Below, one piece after another: positions 53,294 through 62,640 of a stretch of DNA of 64,000 nt. The notes below the pieces were generated by a model. It had not been told where the DNA came from. It did no database searches and worked only from the letters and a program-made list of their open reading frames with translations. Made by a program: the position numbers and the translations under genes. The stretch is from the NCBI GenBank assembly GCA_028692275.1, contig JAQUXR010000005.1:1-64000 (forward strand). Reading direction: 5' to 3'. Numbering within the stretch: the first letter of the stretch is position 1; every line of letters begins with the position of its first letter. This DNA is from Frisingicoccus sp009929615 (GTDB lineage: Bacteria > Bacillota > Clostridia > Lachnospirales > Lachnospiraceae).

Positions 53294-54238
53294 ATGGAGA
53301 TTCCTGTTTATTTAATTACCGGATTTCTGGAAAGTGGAAAAACAACTTTTATCCAGCAGGTGATTTTAGAAGGTAATTTTGTCGAAGATGAAAAAACATT
53401 ATTGATTCTTACAGAAGAAGGCGAAACAGAGATTGAACCTGAACTTCTTAAACAATACAATGTTGATGTAGTAACGGTGGAAGACAAAGCGGATTTTACA
53501 GTAGAATTTTTGAAGAAATGCCGTAGAGACTATCGTCCACAGCAGGTTATTATTGAATATAATGGGATGTGGCCGGTCAGTGAATTTATGTCTATGAAAC
53601 TTCCTTTTAATTGGGAATTGTTTCAGGTTGTATCAACGGTAGATGCTTCAAATTTCCAACTGTATATGAACAATATGCGTTCACTCATGGGAGATATTCT
53701 GAGTTGTACAGGAATGGCTATATTTAACCGTTGTAACGAAGAAACAACAGATATTTCATATTTGATTCGTAATGTAAAGGTTTTAAACAATCAGGCAGAA
53801 TTGATCTTTGAGGCTGAGAATGGTGATATTCTTGACCCGGGAGAAGATATTCTTCCGTATAATGTCAATCAGGATATTATCGAGATAAGTGATGAGAACT
53901 ATGGCATCTGGTATCTTGATGCACTGGACCACGGTGAACGGTATGAGGGCAAACAGGTTGTCATTAAAGGCATGGTATTCCGCTCAGAGAAGTTTGATGA
54001 TGGATATTTCGTTCCGGGACGTATGGCAATGACTTGCTGTGCAGATGATGTCACCTTTTTGGGATTTCTGTGTAAAAGCCAGTTCGCTTCCCGTTTAAAA
54101 AATAAACAATGGGTGCGAGTGACAGCAGAAGTCACTTTGGAGAATAGAGAAGAGTACCATGGCATTGGTCCGGTACTTCATGCAAAGCGTATTGAAAAAG
54201 CTTCCAAACCGGAAGAAGATATGGTTTATTTTAACTAG
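53294..54238 (+). CDS. CobW-type GTPase fused to a YcgQ/DUF1980-like domain
   Basis: Protein of 314 residues. The N-terminal ~170 residues are a G3E GTPase (TGFLESGKTTF) that lacks the CxCC metal motif of its neighbour. The C-terminal ~110 residues (from HGERYEGKQVVIKG through GRMAMTCCADDV to VTAEVTLENREEYHG) look like the C-terminal domain of TIGR03943/YcgQ proteins, which in Bacillus belong to a zinc-regulated putative transport pair. No YcgR permease is present here. This fusion supports a zinc-related job for the operon. GGAGGAACAG precedes the ATG. A terminator follows. Confidence 0.82.
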   Translation: MEIPVYLITGFLESGKTTFIQQVILEGNFVEDEKTLLILTEEGETEIEPELLKQYNVDVVTVEDKADFTVEFLKKCRRDYRPQQVIIEYNGMWPVSEFMSMKLPFNWELFQVVSTVDASNFQLYMNNMRSLMGDILSCTGMAIFNRCNEETTDISYLIRNVKVLNNQAELIFEAENGDILDPGEDILPYNVNQDIIEISDENYGIWYLDALDHGERYEGKQVVIKGMVFRSEKFDDGYFVPGRMAMTCCADDVTFLGFLCKSQFASRLKNKQWVRVTAEVTLENREEYHGIGPVLHAKRIEKASKPEEDMVYFN

Positions 54239-54242
54239 GTCT

Positions 54243-54298
54243 AAAAAATATTCTTTTATTCATTTGAAATTCAGGATGAATAGGAGAATATTTTTTTT
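54243..54298 (+). terminator. intrinsic terminator after the CobW pair
   Basis: AAAAAATATTCT pairs with AGAATATTTTTT, with a further ATTCAT/ATGAAT pair inside, then T's. Confidence 0.82.
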
Positions 54299-54324
54299 GC
54301 CGCCGTCCCCTTTTTATAAAGTTA

Positions 54325-54353
54325 TTGACAACTAATTCCAATCACGGTAAGAT
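54325..54353 (+). promoter_or_regulatory. sigma-A promoter of feoAB
   Basis: Consensus TTGACA (54325-54330), 17 bp, TAAGAT (54348-54353). No clear Fur-box palindrome was recognised around it. Confidence 0.88.
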
Positions 54354-54404
54354 GAATTGAAGAAAATGAGAATTTATATCATTAATATAGACGGGGGAAC
54401 ACAT

Positions 54405-54644
54405 ATGACCTTAGCAGAAGGAATTCCGGGAACGGAATACGAAATCTCTTCTATAGAAGTAAATGAAAAAGTCGGACGGCGTTTAGAAGCACTTGGCTTA
54501 ATTTATGGAACGAAGATTGAAGTTTTAAATAGAAAAAGAAATGGTACATTGATATTTAAAGCCCGTGGGACACGACTGGCTATCGGTAAAGAAATATCGA
54601 ATGGCATTTTTATAAAGGAGGGTCCAGCATGGGAAAAGAAATAA
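54405..54644 (+). CDS. feoA: ferrous iron transport protein FeoA
   Basis: SH3-like small protein (79 residues) that assists FeoB. The core VGRRLEALGLIYGTKIEVL and the last strand LAIGKEISNGIFI are typical. ATG 54405 after GGGGGAA is preferred; an upstream ATG at 54357 would give 95 residues but lies at the predicted transcription start. It overlaps feoB by 16 bp. Confidence 0.9.
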   Translation: MTLAEGIPGTEYEISSIEVNEKVGRRLEALGLIYGTKIEVLNRKRNGTLIFKARGTRLAIGKEISNGIFIKEGPAWEKK

Positions 54645-56689
54645 TTAATGTAGCCTTTGCCGGTAATCCGAATTGTGGCAAGACCACACTTTTTAATGCT
54701 TATACAGGAGCACGTCTGAAAGTTGCAAACTGGCCGGGAGTAACTGTAGAAAAGAAAGAAGGCGCTTTTAAATTTCACGAATTTCAGTATAAACTGGTAG
54801 ATTTGCCGGGAATATACAGTCTGACCTGCTATTCTACAGAAGAAATTTTATCTCGACAATATCTTCTTGAAGATGAGGTAGATGTGGTAGTAGACGTTGC
54901 GGATGCTTCAAATCTGGAGAGAAATTTATATCTGACGCTCCAATTAATCGAATTGGGGAAACCCGTTGTTTTGGCTCTGAATATGATGGATATTGTTGAG
55001 GAGCGGGGAATGGAATTGGATATTCACCGTCTTCCGGAGATGCTGGGGGTTCCTGTAATTCCAGTCTCTGCCAGAAAGCGGACAGGTCTTGAGGTACTTA
55101 TGCATGCAGTGGCTCATCATCAGGGGAAACATAATAATGAACTTTTAGAACACCATCATGATATGATAGCTGCTCAAAGTGTTCACAGACACAATCATCA
55201 CAAAGAATTTGCTATGGTTTATTCCGATGATATTGAAGATAAAATTGATGATTTGGAAGAACGCCTTTTAGCCGCTTATCCGGAAGTGACCAATCCAAGA
55301 TGGCACGCCATTAAGATGCTTGAAAAGGATCCTGAAGTCATGAAGAATTATTCGATTCAGACAGACGATATTGTAGATAAAAGTTATGAACATGAAATCA
55401 TTAATCAAAAGTATGATTTTATTGAAGAAGTTATTGATGAAGTTTTAATGAATCGAACAAAAAAAGAAGAGAATACAGAGAAAATTGACCAGTGGATGAC
55501 TCACCCAGTGTGGGGAATGCCGATTTTCTTCGGAATTATGGCTCTTGTTTTTCTTTTGACCTTTGTGGTTGGCGATTGGATTGCCGGAGGCTTTGAAATG
55601 GTTATTAGTGCCATTTCAGGAGCTATATATAACGGAATGATGGGACTTCGTTTAAGTCCGTTCCTTATATCCCTTGTCTGCGATGGTATTATTACAGGTG
55701 TTGGTGGTATTCTGACTTTTTTACCAAATATATTTATGCTTTTCCTTGCATTAGCATTTTTAGAGGACAGCGGTTATATGTCAAGGGTTGCTTATGTTAT
55801 GGATGGACTTATGGAGAAGATGGGCCTTTCTGGACGGGCCTTTATTCCGATGCTTTTAGGCTTTGGATGTACAGTTCCTGCAATTATGAGTGCTAGGACG
55901 CTTGAAGATACAAGGGACCGTTTGAGAACCATCATGGTTACTCCGTTTATGTCCTGCAGTGCAAGACTTCCAATTTATGTTCTCTTTTCTAAAATGTTCT
56001 TTGGAAGATATGCTATGGTCGCAGCCTTTTCCATGTATGTTATCGGTTTATTTGTAGCCATTGCCATTGCACTTATCTACAGTAGAGTTGTTAAAAGAAA
56101 AGAAGAGAAGAATTGTCTCTTAATTGAGCTTCCGGAATATAAAACACCGAATGCACGAACAATTATTATTTATGTATGGGAAAAAATCAAAGACTATCTG
56201 ACAAAGGCCGGAACAACGATTTTTGTAGGTTCTGTTCTTTTATGGGTTATTATGAATTTTGGACCATCAGGAATGGTGTCGGATATCTCTGCAAGTTTTG
56301 CAGCCGGAATAGGTAAATTCCTTGTGCCGGTCCTGGCACCAGCTGGTCTTGGATTGTGGCAGATAGGAGTTGCTCTCATTTCAGGTGTAGCCGCTAAGGA
56401 ACTGGTTGTTTCAAGCTGCAGTGTTCTTTTTGCCATGAATATTAATTCGGATATGGGGCTTGAAGCTTTTCATCATACATTAAATACTATGGGATTTGGA
56501 ACATTGAATGCTTATGCACTTATGGTATTCTGCCTCTTATATGTTCCATGTATGGCAACCATTGCTACAATACATAAAGAAACTGCTTCGTGGAAATGGA
56601 CGATTGGGATGGTTATTATGCAGCTCCTTGTGGCATGGGGAATAGCCGTGCTTATTTTCCAAATAGGTTCCATGTTTATGGGAGGTTGA
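54629..56689 (+). CDS. feoB: ferrous iron transporter FeoB
   Basis: Inner-membrane Fe2+ uptake protein of 686 residues with an N-terminal G domain: GNPNCGKTTLFN (G1), GVTVEKKEG (G2), VDLPG (G3), LNMMD (G4). A linker rich in His and acidic residues follows, then the membrane part from ~290 with two Gate blocks, including GFGCTVPAIMSARTLED and the Cys in FMSCSARLP. AAAGGAGGG precedes the ATG. It is translationally coupled to feoA and followed 4 nt later by its small Cys-rich partner. Confidence 0.95.
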   Translation: MGKEIINVAFAGNPNCGKTTLFNAYTGARLKVANWPGVTVEKKEGAFKFHEFQYKLVDLPGIYSLTCYSTEEILSRQYLLEDEVDVVVDVADASNLERNLYLTLQLIELGKPVVLALNMMDIVEERGMELDIHRLPEMLGVPVIPVSARKRTGLEVLMHAVAHHQGKHNNELLEHHHDMIAAQSVHRHNHHKEFAMVYSDDIEDKIDDLEERLLAAYPEVTNPRWHAIKMLEKDPEVMKNYSIQTDDIVDKSYEHEIINQKYDFIEEVIDEVLMNRTKKEENTEKIDQWMTHPVWGMPIFFGIMALVFLLTFVVGDWIAGGFEMVISAISGAIYNGMMGLRLSPFLISLVCDGIITGVGGILTFLPNIFMLFLALAFLEDSGYMSRVAYVMDGLMEKMGLSGRAFIPMLLGFGCTVPAIMSARTLEDTRDRLRTIMVTPFMSCSARLPIYVLFSKMFFGRYAMVAAFSMYVIGLFVAIAIALIYSRVVKRKEEKNCLLIELPEYKTPNARTIIIYVWEKIKDYLTKAGTTIFVGSVLLWVIMNFGPSGMVSDISASFAAGIGKFLVPVLAPAGLGLWQIGVALISGVAAKELVVSSCSVLFAMNINSDMGLEAFHHTLNTMGFGTLNAYALMVFCLLYVPCMATIATIHKETASWKWTIGMVIMQLLVAWGIAVLIFQIGSMFMGG

Positions 56690-56693
56690 TGAA

Positions 56694-56846
56694 ATGGCTT
56701 TTACAATTGCTTTTACGGCTGTCATTATTATATATGTCATATTTGTAATTTATCGCAAGATTATGCAGATTCGAGCAGGAAAATACTGCGAATGTTCCTG
56801 CGATGACTGCACAAAGCAGTGTGGTCAGAAAAAAGAGAAGAAATAA
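56694..56846 (+). CDS. FeoB-associated Cys-rich membrane protein
   Basis: Fifty-residue protein: a single N-terminal membrane helix (AFTAVIIIYVIFVIY), then a basic stretch and a Cys cluster CECSCDDCTKQC, ending KKEKK. It matches the small proteins commonly encoded after clostridial feoB, thought to replace FeoC in stabilising or feeding the transporter. GGAGG (56681-56685) precedes the ATG by 8 nt, inside the feoB stop region. A terminator follows. Confidence 0.85.
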   Translation: MAFTIAFTAVIIIYVIFVIYRKIMQIRAGKYCECSCDDCTKQCGQKKEKK

Positions 56847-56849
56847 CCT

Positions 56850-56885
56850 AAAAAGAGTATTGCCTTGTGTGCAATACTCTTTTTA
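56850..56885. terminator. bidirectional terminator (feo / mutY)
   Basis: AAAAGAGTATTGC pairs perfectly with GCAATACTCTTTT; A and T flanks on both sides. Confidence 0.9.
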
Positions 56886-56887
56886 TA

Positions 56888-57928
56888 CTATCGTAAATTA
56901 TAGACTTTTCTGTGGGCAGTAGAGACAGGAAGATCAGCGATTTCATCTTCCGAATATAGATAATCATCCAGTTCGGTTCCGGAATCCGTGATTTCTCCAA
57001 TATAAACGTTCATATGCCATACACGGTGTGAAAATACATGTTTAATTTCTTTACAGTATTCGGTAAGACGTACTGGTACACCATAATTTTCATAAAAAGC
57101 TTCTTCAAAACTAATGGGAGATTCAACTTCATATTGTACAAAAGCATAAAGATTTTCAAGAAGACCTTCCTTGTTTTTGATAAGGAGATATTTATTATCC
57201 TTTTTTAAAATAGCAGTAATATAATATAAATCGGTTTTTGAATTATTTTTTATATTTACCGGAAGGAGAGCTTCAGTGCCGGCAGCTTTAGCTTCGCAGA
57301 GAGACTGAACCGGACAGTGTTCGCAATTGGTTTTTTTAGGTGTGCAGATAAGTGCCCCCAAATCCATCATCGCCTGGTTAAAATAAGACGGTGAGGACCC
57401 CTTAATGAGTTCATCCATAAGGATCTGATAAGCTTTTTTGGTTTTATCAAGGGCAATGTTATCCTGACGATTATAAATTCGTGAAAGGATACGAAGGGTA
57501 TTACCATCAACTACCCCTTTTTCCTGAGAAAAAGCAATGCTGGATATGGCACTGGCTGTATAGGGGCCAATCCCCTTAAGCTGAATAATATCTTTGTAAT
57601 GCTCCGGAAAGACACCGTTATAGTCGTCCATAATCTGGCGGGCAGCTTCCTGCATGTTTCGCACACGTCGATAATAACCAAGCCCCTCCCAAAGCTTAAA
57701 AAGTGAATCTTCATCAACGTCTGCCAGAGATTTTATATCAGGCAGTTTTTCCAGAAAACTAATGTAATAGCTTTTTACTGTATCCACTTGTGTCTGCTGA
57801 AGCATAATCTCACTGACCCATATGGAATAAGGGTCTGCCGTATGCCGCCATGGTAAATCCCGGCCATGAGCGAAGTACCATATACATAGATTATTTTGAA
57901 ATTCTTTTATACGCATTAAATTTGACAT
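56888..57928 (-). CDS. mutY: A/G-specific adenine DNA glycosylase
   Basis: Removes adenine mispaired with 8-oxoguanine. Residues ~1-220 are the HhH-GPD core: SEIMLQQTQVDTV with the catalytic Glu, LKGIGPYTASAI hairpin and VVDGNTLRILSR with the catalytic Asp. The [4Fe-4S] loop is intact (C-x6-C-x2-C-x5-C from CTPKKTNC). The C-terminal ~110 residues are the NUDIX-like domain that recognises oxoG. The total of 346 is normal. ATG 57928 has no ribosome binding site; ATG 57916 (MRIKEF) is an alternative, also without one, so the mRNA may have a very short leader. Confidence 0.93.
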   Translation of the reverse strand: MSNLMRIKEFQNNLCIWYFAHGRDLPWRHTADPYSIWVSEIMLQQTQVDTVKSYYISFLEKLPDIKSLADVDEDSLFKLWEGLGYYRRVRNMQEAARQIMDDYNGVFPEHYKDIIQLKGIGPYTASAISSIAFSQEKGVVDGNTLRILSRIYNRQDNIALDKTKKAYQILMDELIKGSSPSYFNQAMMDLGALICTPKKTNCEHCPVQSLCEAKAAGTEALLPVNIKNNSKTDLYYITAILKKDNKYLLIKNKEGLLENLYAFVQYEVESPISFEEAFYENYGVPVRLTEYCKEIKHVFSHRVWHMNVYIGEITDSGTELDDYLYSEDEIADLPVSTAHRKVYNLR

Positions 57929-58022
57929 AGAGCAAGTTTAACATATTTTTTTCATTATTTCATCAAGAAAATAAAGGATTTTTCTTTTTAACGGAGAATA
58001 TGTAATATGAGGAGAGATATTT

Positions 58023-59033
58023 ATGAATATTCGAGAAAAACAGGAAATATGGGAAAAAGAATATTTAAGTCCCTATGCTTCTTTAAGTACGAATTCTCTC
58101 GGACGGGACAGGGAGGAACCCCAGTGTGATATTCGTCCGGTTTATCAAAGAGACAGAGATCGAATTCTTCATTCGAAATCTTTTCGAAGAATGAAGCATA
58201 AAACCCAGGTGTTTTTAGCACCGGCAGGGGATCATTATAGAACACGCCTTACACATACTCTGGAAGTTGCACAGATTGCTCGTACAGTAGCCAGAGCTTT
58301 AAGAATGAATGAAGATCTGACAGAAGCGATTGCACTTGGTCATGATTTGGGGCATACTCCTTTTGGTCATGCAGGCGAAGCGATTCTTGATCAACTTCAT
58401 CCGGATGGATTTAAACACTATTATCAGAGTGTCCGGGTGGTGGAACTACTTGAGAAAAACTGCCACGGACTTAATTTGACAAAAGAAGTGCGTAATGGTA
58501 TGATGAACCATTCTACTTCACGAATGCCTATGACGATGGAAGGCAAGATTGTCAGATTTTCTGATAAGATTGCTTATATAAATCATGATATAGATGATGC
58601 GATTCGAGCTCATATTATAAGTGAAGAATCTCTGCCCGCAGAGTATACCCGGGTTCTCGGAAGTTCTCCAAAAGAACGACTGAACACGTTGATTCACGGG
58701 ATGATTAGTGAAAGTACGGGACAGCCTGATATACGCATGCCGGAAGAGATTGAGAAGGCTATGCTCGGCCTAAGAAACTATATGTTTGAAAGTGTATATA
58801 CAAACCCGGTTGCAAAAGGTCAGGAGAAGAAAGCCCAGAATATGCTGGAGGTGTTATACCACCACTTTATGAAGGACTTTCATGAGTTGCCGGAGGAATA
58901 TGTGGAACTTGTCACAAAAGGCGGTGAAAAGATGGAATCCGTTGTATGTGATTATATTGCAGGAATGACAGATCAGTATTCGATAAAGGTTTACGAAGAT
59001 TTGTATGTTCCGTTTGTATGGAAGGTGGTCTGA
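58023..59033 (+). CDS. dgt: dGTPase-like HD-domain triphosphohydrolase
   Basis: dNTP triphosphohydrolase of 336 residues, which degrades deoxynucleoside triphosphates to nucleoside and tripolyphosphate. HD metal site: RTRLTHTLEVAQIAR, then GHDLGHTPFGHAGE, then the later Asp in FSDKIAYINHDIDDA. The shorter Firmicutes type lacks extra regulatory insertions. GAGGAGAG precedes the ATG. Its stop overlaps the dnaG start (TGATG), a conserved clostridial arrangement ahead of dnaG-rpoD. Confidence 0.9.
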   Translation: MNIREKQEIWEKEYLSPYASLSTNSLGRDREEPQCDIRPVYQRDRDRILHSKSFRRMKHKTQVFLAPAGDHYRTRLTHTLEVAQIARTVARALRMNEDLTEAIALGHDLGHTPFGHAGEAILDQLHPDGFKHYYQSVRVVELLEKNCHGLNLTKEVRNGMMNHSTSRMPMTMEGKIVRFSDKIAYINHDIDDAIRAHIISEESLPAEYTRVLGSSPKERLNTLIHGMISESTGQPDIRMPEEIEKAMLGLRNYMFESVYTNPVAKGQEKKAQNMLEVLYHHFMKDFHELPEEYVELVTKGGEKMESVVCDYIAGMTDQYSIKVYEDLYVPFVWKVV

Positions 59034-60802
59034 TGTTTTATTCAGATGATGTCATAGAAGAAGTCCGTGCACGTAATGACGTGGTGGATTTGATTGGAAA
59101 TTACATAAAACTCACAAAAAAGGGCAGTTCTCATTTTGGCCTGTGTCCTTTTCATAATGAAAAGTCGCCATCTTTCTCGGTGAGCCGCGACAAGCAGATG
59201 TATTATTGTTTTGGTTGTGGCGCAGGTGGGAATGTTATTACCTTCGTTATGGAATATGAGAATTATTCGTTTTTGGAAGCTGTCAAATATTTAGCAGAAC
59301 GTGCCGGAATCAAACTTCCCGAAGTGGAAGTTACAGAAGAACAGAAGCGGACTCAGAATCGCAGGCAGCAGCTTCTTGATATGAATAAGATAGCTGCCCA
59401 GTATTTTTATTATCAGTTAAAAGGAAAGAATGGCAGTCAGGCCAGGGATTACTTCGAAAAGAGGCAGCTCTCAAGTGACACTGTAGCACATTTTGGACTG
59501 GGTTATGCAAATCCCTACCGGGACGACCTGTATCAGTTTTTGAAGAAAAAAGGCTATGAAGATGGTCTTTTAAAAGATTCGGGATTGGTATCCATCGATG
59601 AGAAAAAAGGTGCTCATGATAAATTTTGGAATCGGGTTATGTTCCCGATTATGGATGTCAATAATAAGGTTATCGGTTTTGGCGGACGGGTTTTGGGAGA
59701 TGGCACTCCGAAATATTTAAATTCCCCGGAAACGCTTCTTTTTGATAAAAGCCGCAATCTCTATGGATTAAATTTTGCCAGGACTTCCAGACAGTCTTTT
59801 ATGATTATATGTGAAGGATATATGGATGTTATTGCCATGCATCAGGCCGGATTTACGAATGCTGTTGCATCACTTGGTACGGCCTTCACACTTCAACATG
59901 GTGTTTTGCTAAAACGTTATACGGAAGAGGTCATTCTGGCTTACGATAGTGATGAGGCTGGTATCAAAGCGGCTTTACGGGCTATACCGATTCTTCGTTC
60001 AGCAGGACTTAGAATACGGGTTCTTCATATGACACCTTATAAGGATCCGGATGAATTTATTAAGAATCTCGGTACGGAGGCTTTTAAAGAACGCATTGAA
60101 AAGGCGGAGAACAGTTTTATGTTTGAAGTTTCCGTTCTTGAAAAATCCTACAATTTGGGAGACCCGGATGGTAAAACCAGATTCTTTAACGAAGTGGCCA
60201 AACGTCTGCTGGCTTTTAGTCAGGAGCTGGAGCGGAATAATTACATCGAAGCCGTAGCCAGACATTATGCGATTCCTTTTGATGATTTGCAAAAGCTGGT
60301 CAACCGTTATGGAATGACAATGCCTGAACGGGAGATAGTTCGTGAGGAACGCTCTTTTTCAAGAAGGTCTGCGGACAGCCTTCAATATCCTGAAGCTTTG
60401 CTGGCTTCCCAGCAGCTGCTTCTTACATGGCTTGTGAATGATACAAGCTTGTTGAAGAAAATTAAACCATGGGTTGGATGGGAAGATTTTGTACATCCGG
60501 TTTATCAAAAAGTATGCCAAGCAGTATATGAGTCGATAGAATCCACAGGACAGATTGTTCCGGGACAGATTATTAATTTGTTTCAGGAAAAGGAAGAACA
60601 AAAACTAGTTGCCAGTATTTTCAATTCGAATATTGCCGGTATCGAGGACAAAAATGCCAGGGAAAAAGCTTTGACAGAAACAGTGGTGAAAATCAAAAGA
60701 AACCACCTTGATGAGATGAGTCGTCAGATTCATGACCTTGGTGAATTACAAAACATTATAAAACTTAAATCAGATTTACAGAATTTGCATATTTCTCTCT
60801 AA
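59033..60802 (+). CDS. dnaG: DNA primase
   Basis: Makes RNA primers at the replication fork. It has the CHC2 zinc finger at the N-terminus (CPFHNEKSPSF and YYCFGCGAGG), the Toprim core with CEGYMDVIAMHQAG and the acidic AYDSDEAGI, and a C-terminal DnaB-interacting region. From ATG 59033 it has 589 residues, a normal length; an upstream in-frame ATG (59018) lies inside dgt and precedes the AAGGTGG site. Translation is coupled to dgt through TGATG, and rpoD follows 38 nt later, giving the usual macromolecular-synthesis operon. Confidence 0.95.
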   Translation: MFYSDDVIEEVRARNDVVDLIGNYIKLTKKGSSHFGLCPFHNEKSPSFSVSRDKQMYYCFGCGAGGNVITFVMEYENYSFLEAVKYLAERAGIKLPEVEVTEEQKRTQNRRQQLLDMNKIAAQYFYYQLKGKNGSQARDYFEKRQLSSDTVAHFGLGYANPYRDDLYQFLKKKGYEDGLLKDSGLVSIDEKKGAHDKFWNRVMFPIMDVNNKVIGFGGRVLGDGTPKYLNSPETLLFDKSRNLYGLNFARTSRQSFMIICEGYMDVIAMHQAGFTNAVASLGTAFTLQHGVLLKRYTEEVILAYDSDEAGIKAALRAIPILRSAGLRIRVLHMTPYKDPDEFIKNLGTEAFKERIEKAENSFMFEVSVLEKSYNLGDPDGKTRFFNEVAKRLLAFSQELERNNYIEAVARHYAIPFDDLQKLVNRYGMTMPEREIVREERSFSRRSADSLQYPEALLASQQLLLTWLVNDTSLLKKIKPWVGWEDFVHPVYQKVCQAVYESIESTGQIVPGQIINLFQEKEEQKLVASIFNSNIAGIEDKNAREKALTETVVKIKRNHLDEMSRQIHDLGELQNIIKLKSDLQNLHISL

Positions 60803-60840
60803 GGTGGAGAGAATATAAACAGATTTCCAGGAGGATGACT

Positions 60841-61938
60841 ATGGGCGAAAAATTAACATTTGAAGAACGATTAACAACACTGGTAACAACCAGTAAAGAT
60901 AAAAAAGGCAGTATGGCATTTCAAGAAGTCAATGACTATTTTTCGGATATTGATTTGACCGAAGAACAGATTGAACAGATTTATGATGCTATGGATAAAG
61001 CCCATGTAGATTTATTGAAGATGGATGATGTCATCCTTCCAGAGGAGTATTTGGAAGAAGAGAAGGAAGAAATTGAAAAGATTGATTTTTCCATACCTGA
61101 AGGCGTCAGCATGGAAGACCCGGTTCGTATGTATCTGAAAGAAATCGGTAAAGTACCCCTTCTTTCAGGTGAGGAAGAGATGGAACTGGCAAAACGTATC
61201 GAAGCTGGTGATGAAGAGGCAAAAAAACGTCTTTCTGAAGCCAATCTTCGCTTGGTTGTCAGCATTGCAAAACGTTATGTAGGACGTGGGATGCAGTTTT
61301 TGGATTTGATTCAGGAGGGAAATCTTGGATTGATGAAAGCTGTAGAAAAATTTGACTATCAAAAGGGCTATAAATTCAGTACCTATGCAACCTGGTGGAT
61401 ACGTCAGGCTATTACACGTGCTATTGCTGACCAGGCCAGAACCATACGTATCCCTGTTCATATGGTAGAAACCATCAATAAACTGGTACGTACTTCCAGA
61501 CAGCTTCTTCAGGAACTCGGGAGAGAACCTACGCCGGATGAAATCGGTGAACGTATGGAACTTCCAGTGGAGAGAGTTCGTGAAATCATGAAGATTTCTC
61601 AGGAGCCTGTTTCTTTGGAAACACCTATCGGTGAAGAAGATGACAGCCACCTGGGTGATTTTATACAGGATGATCATGTGGCTGTGCCTGCAGATGCTGC
61701 AGCATTTACCATGCTTCAGGAACAATTAGAAGAGGTCCTTGCTACACTTTCAGAAAGAGAAGCCAAAGTTCTCCGTCTTCGTTTTGGATTAGATGACGGA
61801 AGGGCAAGAACTCTTGAGGAAGTTGGAAAAGAATTCAGTGTTACAAGGGAACGTATTCGTCAGATAGAGGCTAAGGCTTTGCGGAAACTCCGAGGTCGTG
61901 GACGCAGTGGCAAATTAAGAGATTATTTGACAAACTAG
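60841..61938 (+). CDS. rpoD: primary sigma factor RpoD/SigA
   Basis: Housekeeping sigma-70 factor (365 residues). Region 1.1 is acidic and short; 1.2 (DPVRMYLKEIGKVPLLSG), 2 (LDLIQEGNLGLMKAVEKF, STYATWWIRQAI), 3 (VHMVETINKLVRTSRQL) and 4 (TLEEVGKEFSVTRERIRQIE) are complete. ATG 60841 is 6 nt after AGGAGG; ATG 60835 directly abuts it. The many TTGnnn-17-TATAAT promoters in this window fit its recognition regions. trmK follows 9 nt later. Confidence 0.97.
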   Translation: MGEKLTFEERLTTLVTTSKDKKGSMAFQEVNDYFSDIDLTEEQIEQIYDAMDKAHVDLLKMDDVILPEEYLEEEKEEIEKIDFSIPEGVSMEDPVRMYLKEIGKVPLLSGEEEMELAKRIEAGDEEAKKRLSEANLRLVVSIAKRYVGRGMQFLDLIQEGNLGLMKAVEKFDYQKGYKFSTYATWWIRQAITRAIADQARTIRIPVHMVETINKLVRTSRQLLQELGREPTPDEIGERMELPVERVREIMKISQEPVSLETPIGEEDDSHLGDFIQDDHVAVPADAAAFTMLQEQLEEVLATLSEREAKVLRLRFGLDDGRARTLEEVGKEFSVTRERIRQIEAKALRKLRGRGRSGKLRDYLTN

Positions 61939-61947
61939 GAGACAGCT

Positions 61948-62640
61948 ATGTTGAAAATATCAAAACGTTTAGAACAGGTTGCCGGTATGGTGCCAAAGGG
62001 CACCCGTCTGGCCGATGTTGGAACAGATCACGGGTATGTACCCTTATGGCTGTTGGAACGTGGACTTATTACATCAGCCATAGGAATGGATGTGAATAAA
62101 GGTCCTTTACTCAGGGCCGAAGAGAATCGTAATAAATATGGTTTTCAGGAAATGATGGAACTGCGTCTATCGGACGGTCTTGAAAAATTAAAGCCGGGTG
62201 AAGCGGATACTGTACTGGCTGCCGGAATGGGCGGACCACTTATGATTCGCATCCTTGAAGAAGGAACTTCGGTTTTAATGGACATAGATACCTTGGTCTT
62301 ACAGCCACAATCCGAAATAGCTTCCGTTCGGCGTTATCTTTTAGAACATGATTTCCGGATTCAGGAAGAGATAATGCTTGTGGATGAAGGCAAGTATTAT
62401 ATGGCTATGAAGGCTGTTCATGGAATTACTGATGGCTGGACAGAAACGGAATATTTATTTGGAAAACATTTATTAGAAAATAAACATCCGGTATTGCTGG
62501 AATATCTAAAAAAAGAAAAAGCATTATACCAGAGTATTAAAACCAGATTGGAAAAAGAGTCCCAAACCCATAAAAAACGTTATCAGGAGGTCTGTATATA
62601 TCTTGATGAACTGGATAGAGGACTTAAGTTTTATTTGTGA
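61948..62640 (+). CDS. trmK: tRNA (adenine22-N1)-methyltransferase
   Basis: SAM-dependent methylase of 230 residues that makes m1A22 in tRNA. The SAM site is in LADVGTDHGYVPLWL, with LAAGMGGPLMIRIL as the second motif and LVLQPQSEIASVRRYL after it; the C-terminal helices are the TrmK coiled coil. It sits between rpoD and nif3, the usual order in Firmicutes. GGAGACAG precedes the ATG. Confidence 0.93.
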   Translation: MLKISKRLEQVAGMVPKGTRLADVGTDHGYVPLWLLERGLITSAIGMDVNKGPLLRAEENRNKYGFQEMMELRLSDGLEKLKPGEADTVLAAGMGGPLMIRILEEGTSVLMDIDTLVLQPQSEIASVRRYLLEHDFRIQEEIMLVDEGKYYMAMKAVHGITDGWTETEYLFGKHLLENKHPVLLEYLKKEKALYQSIKTRLEKESQTHKKRYQEVCIYLDELDRGLKFYL

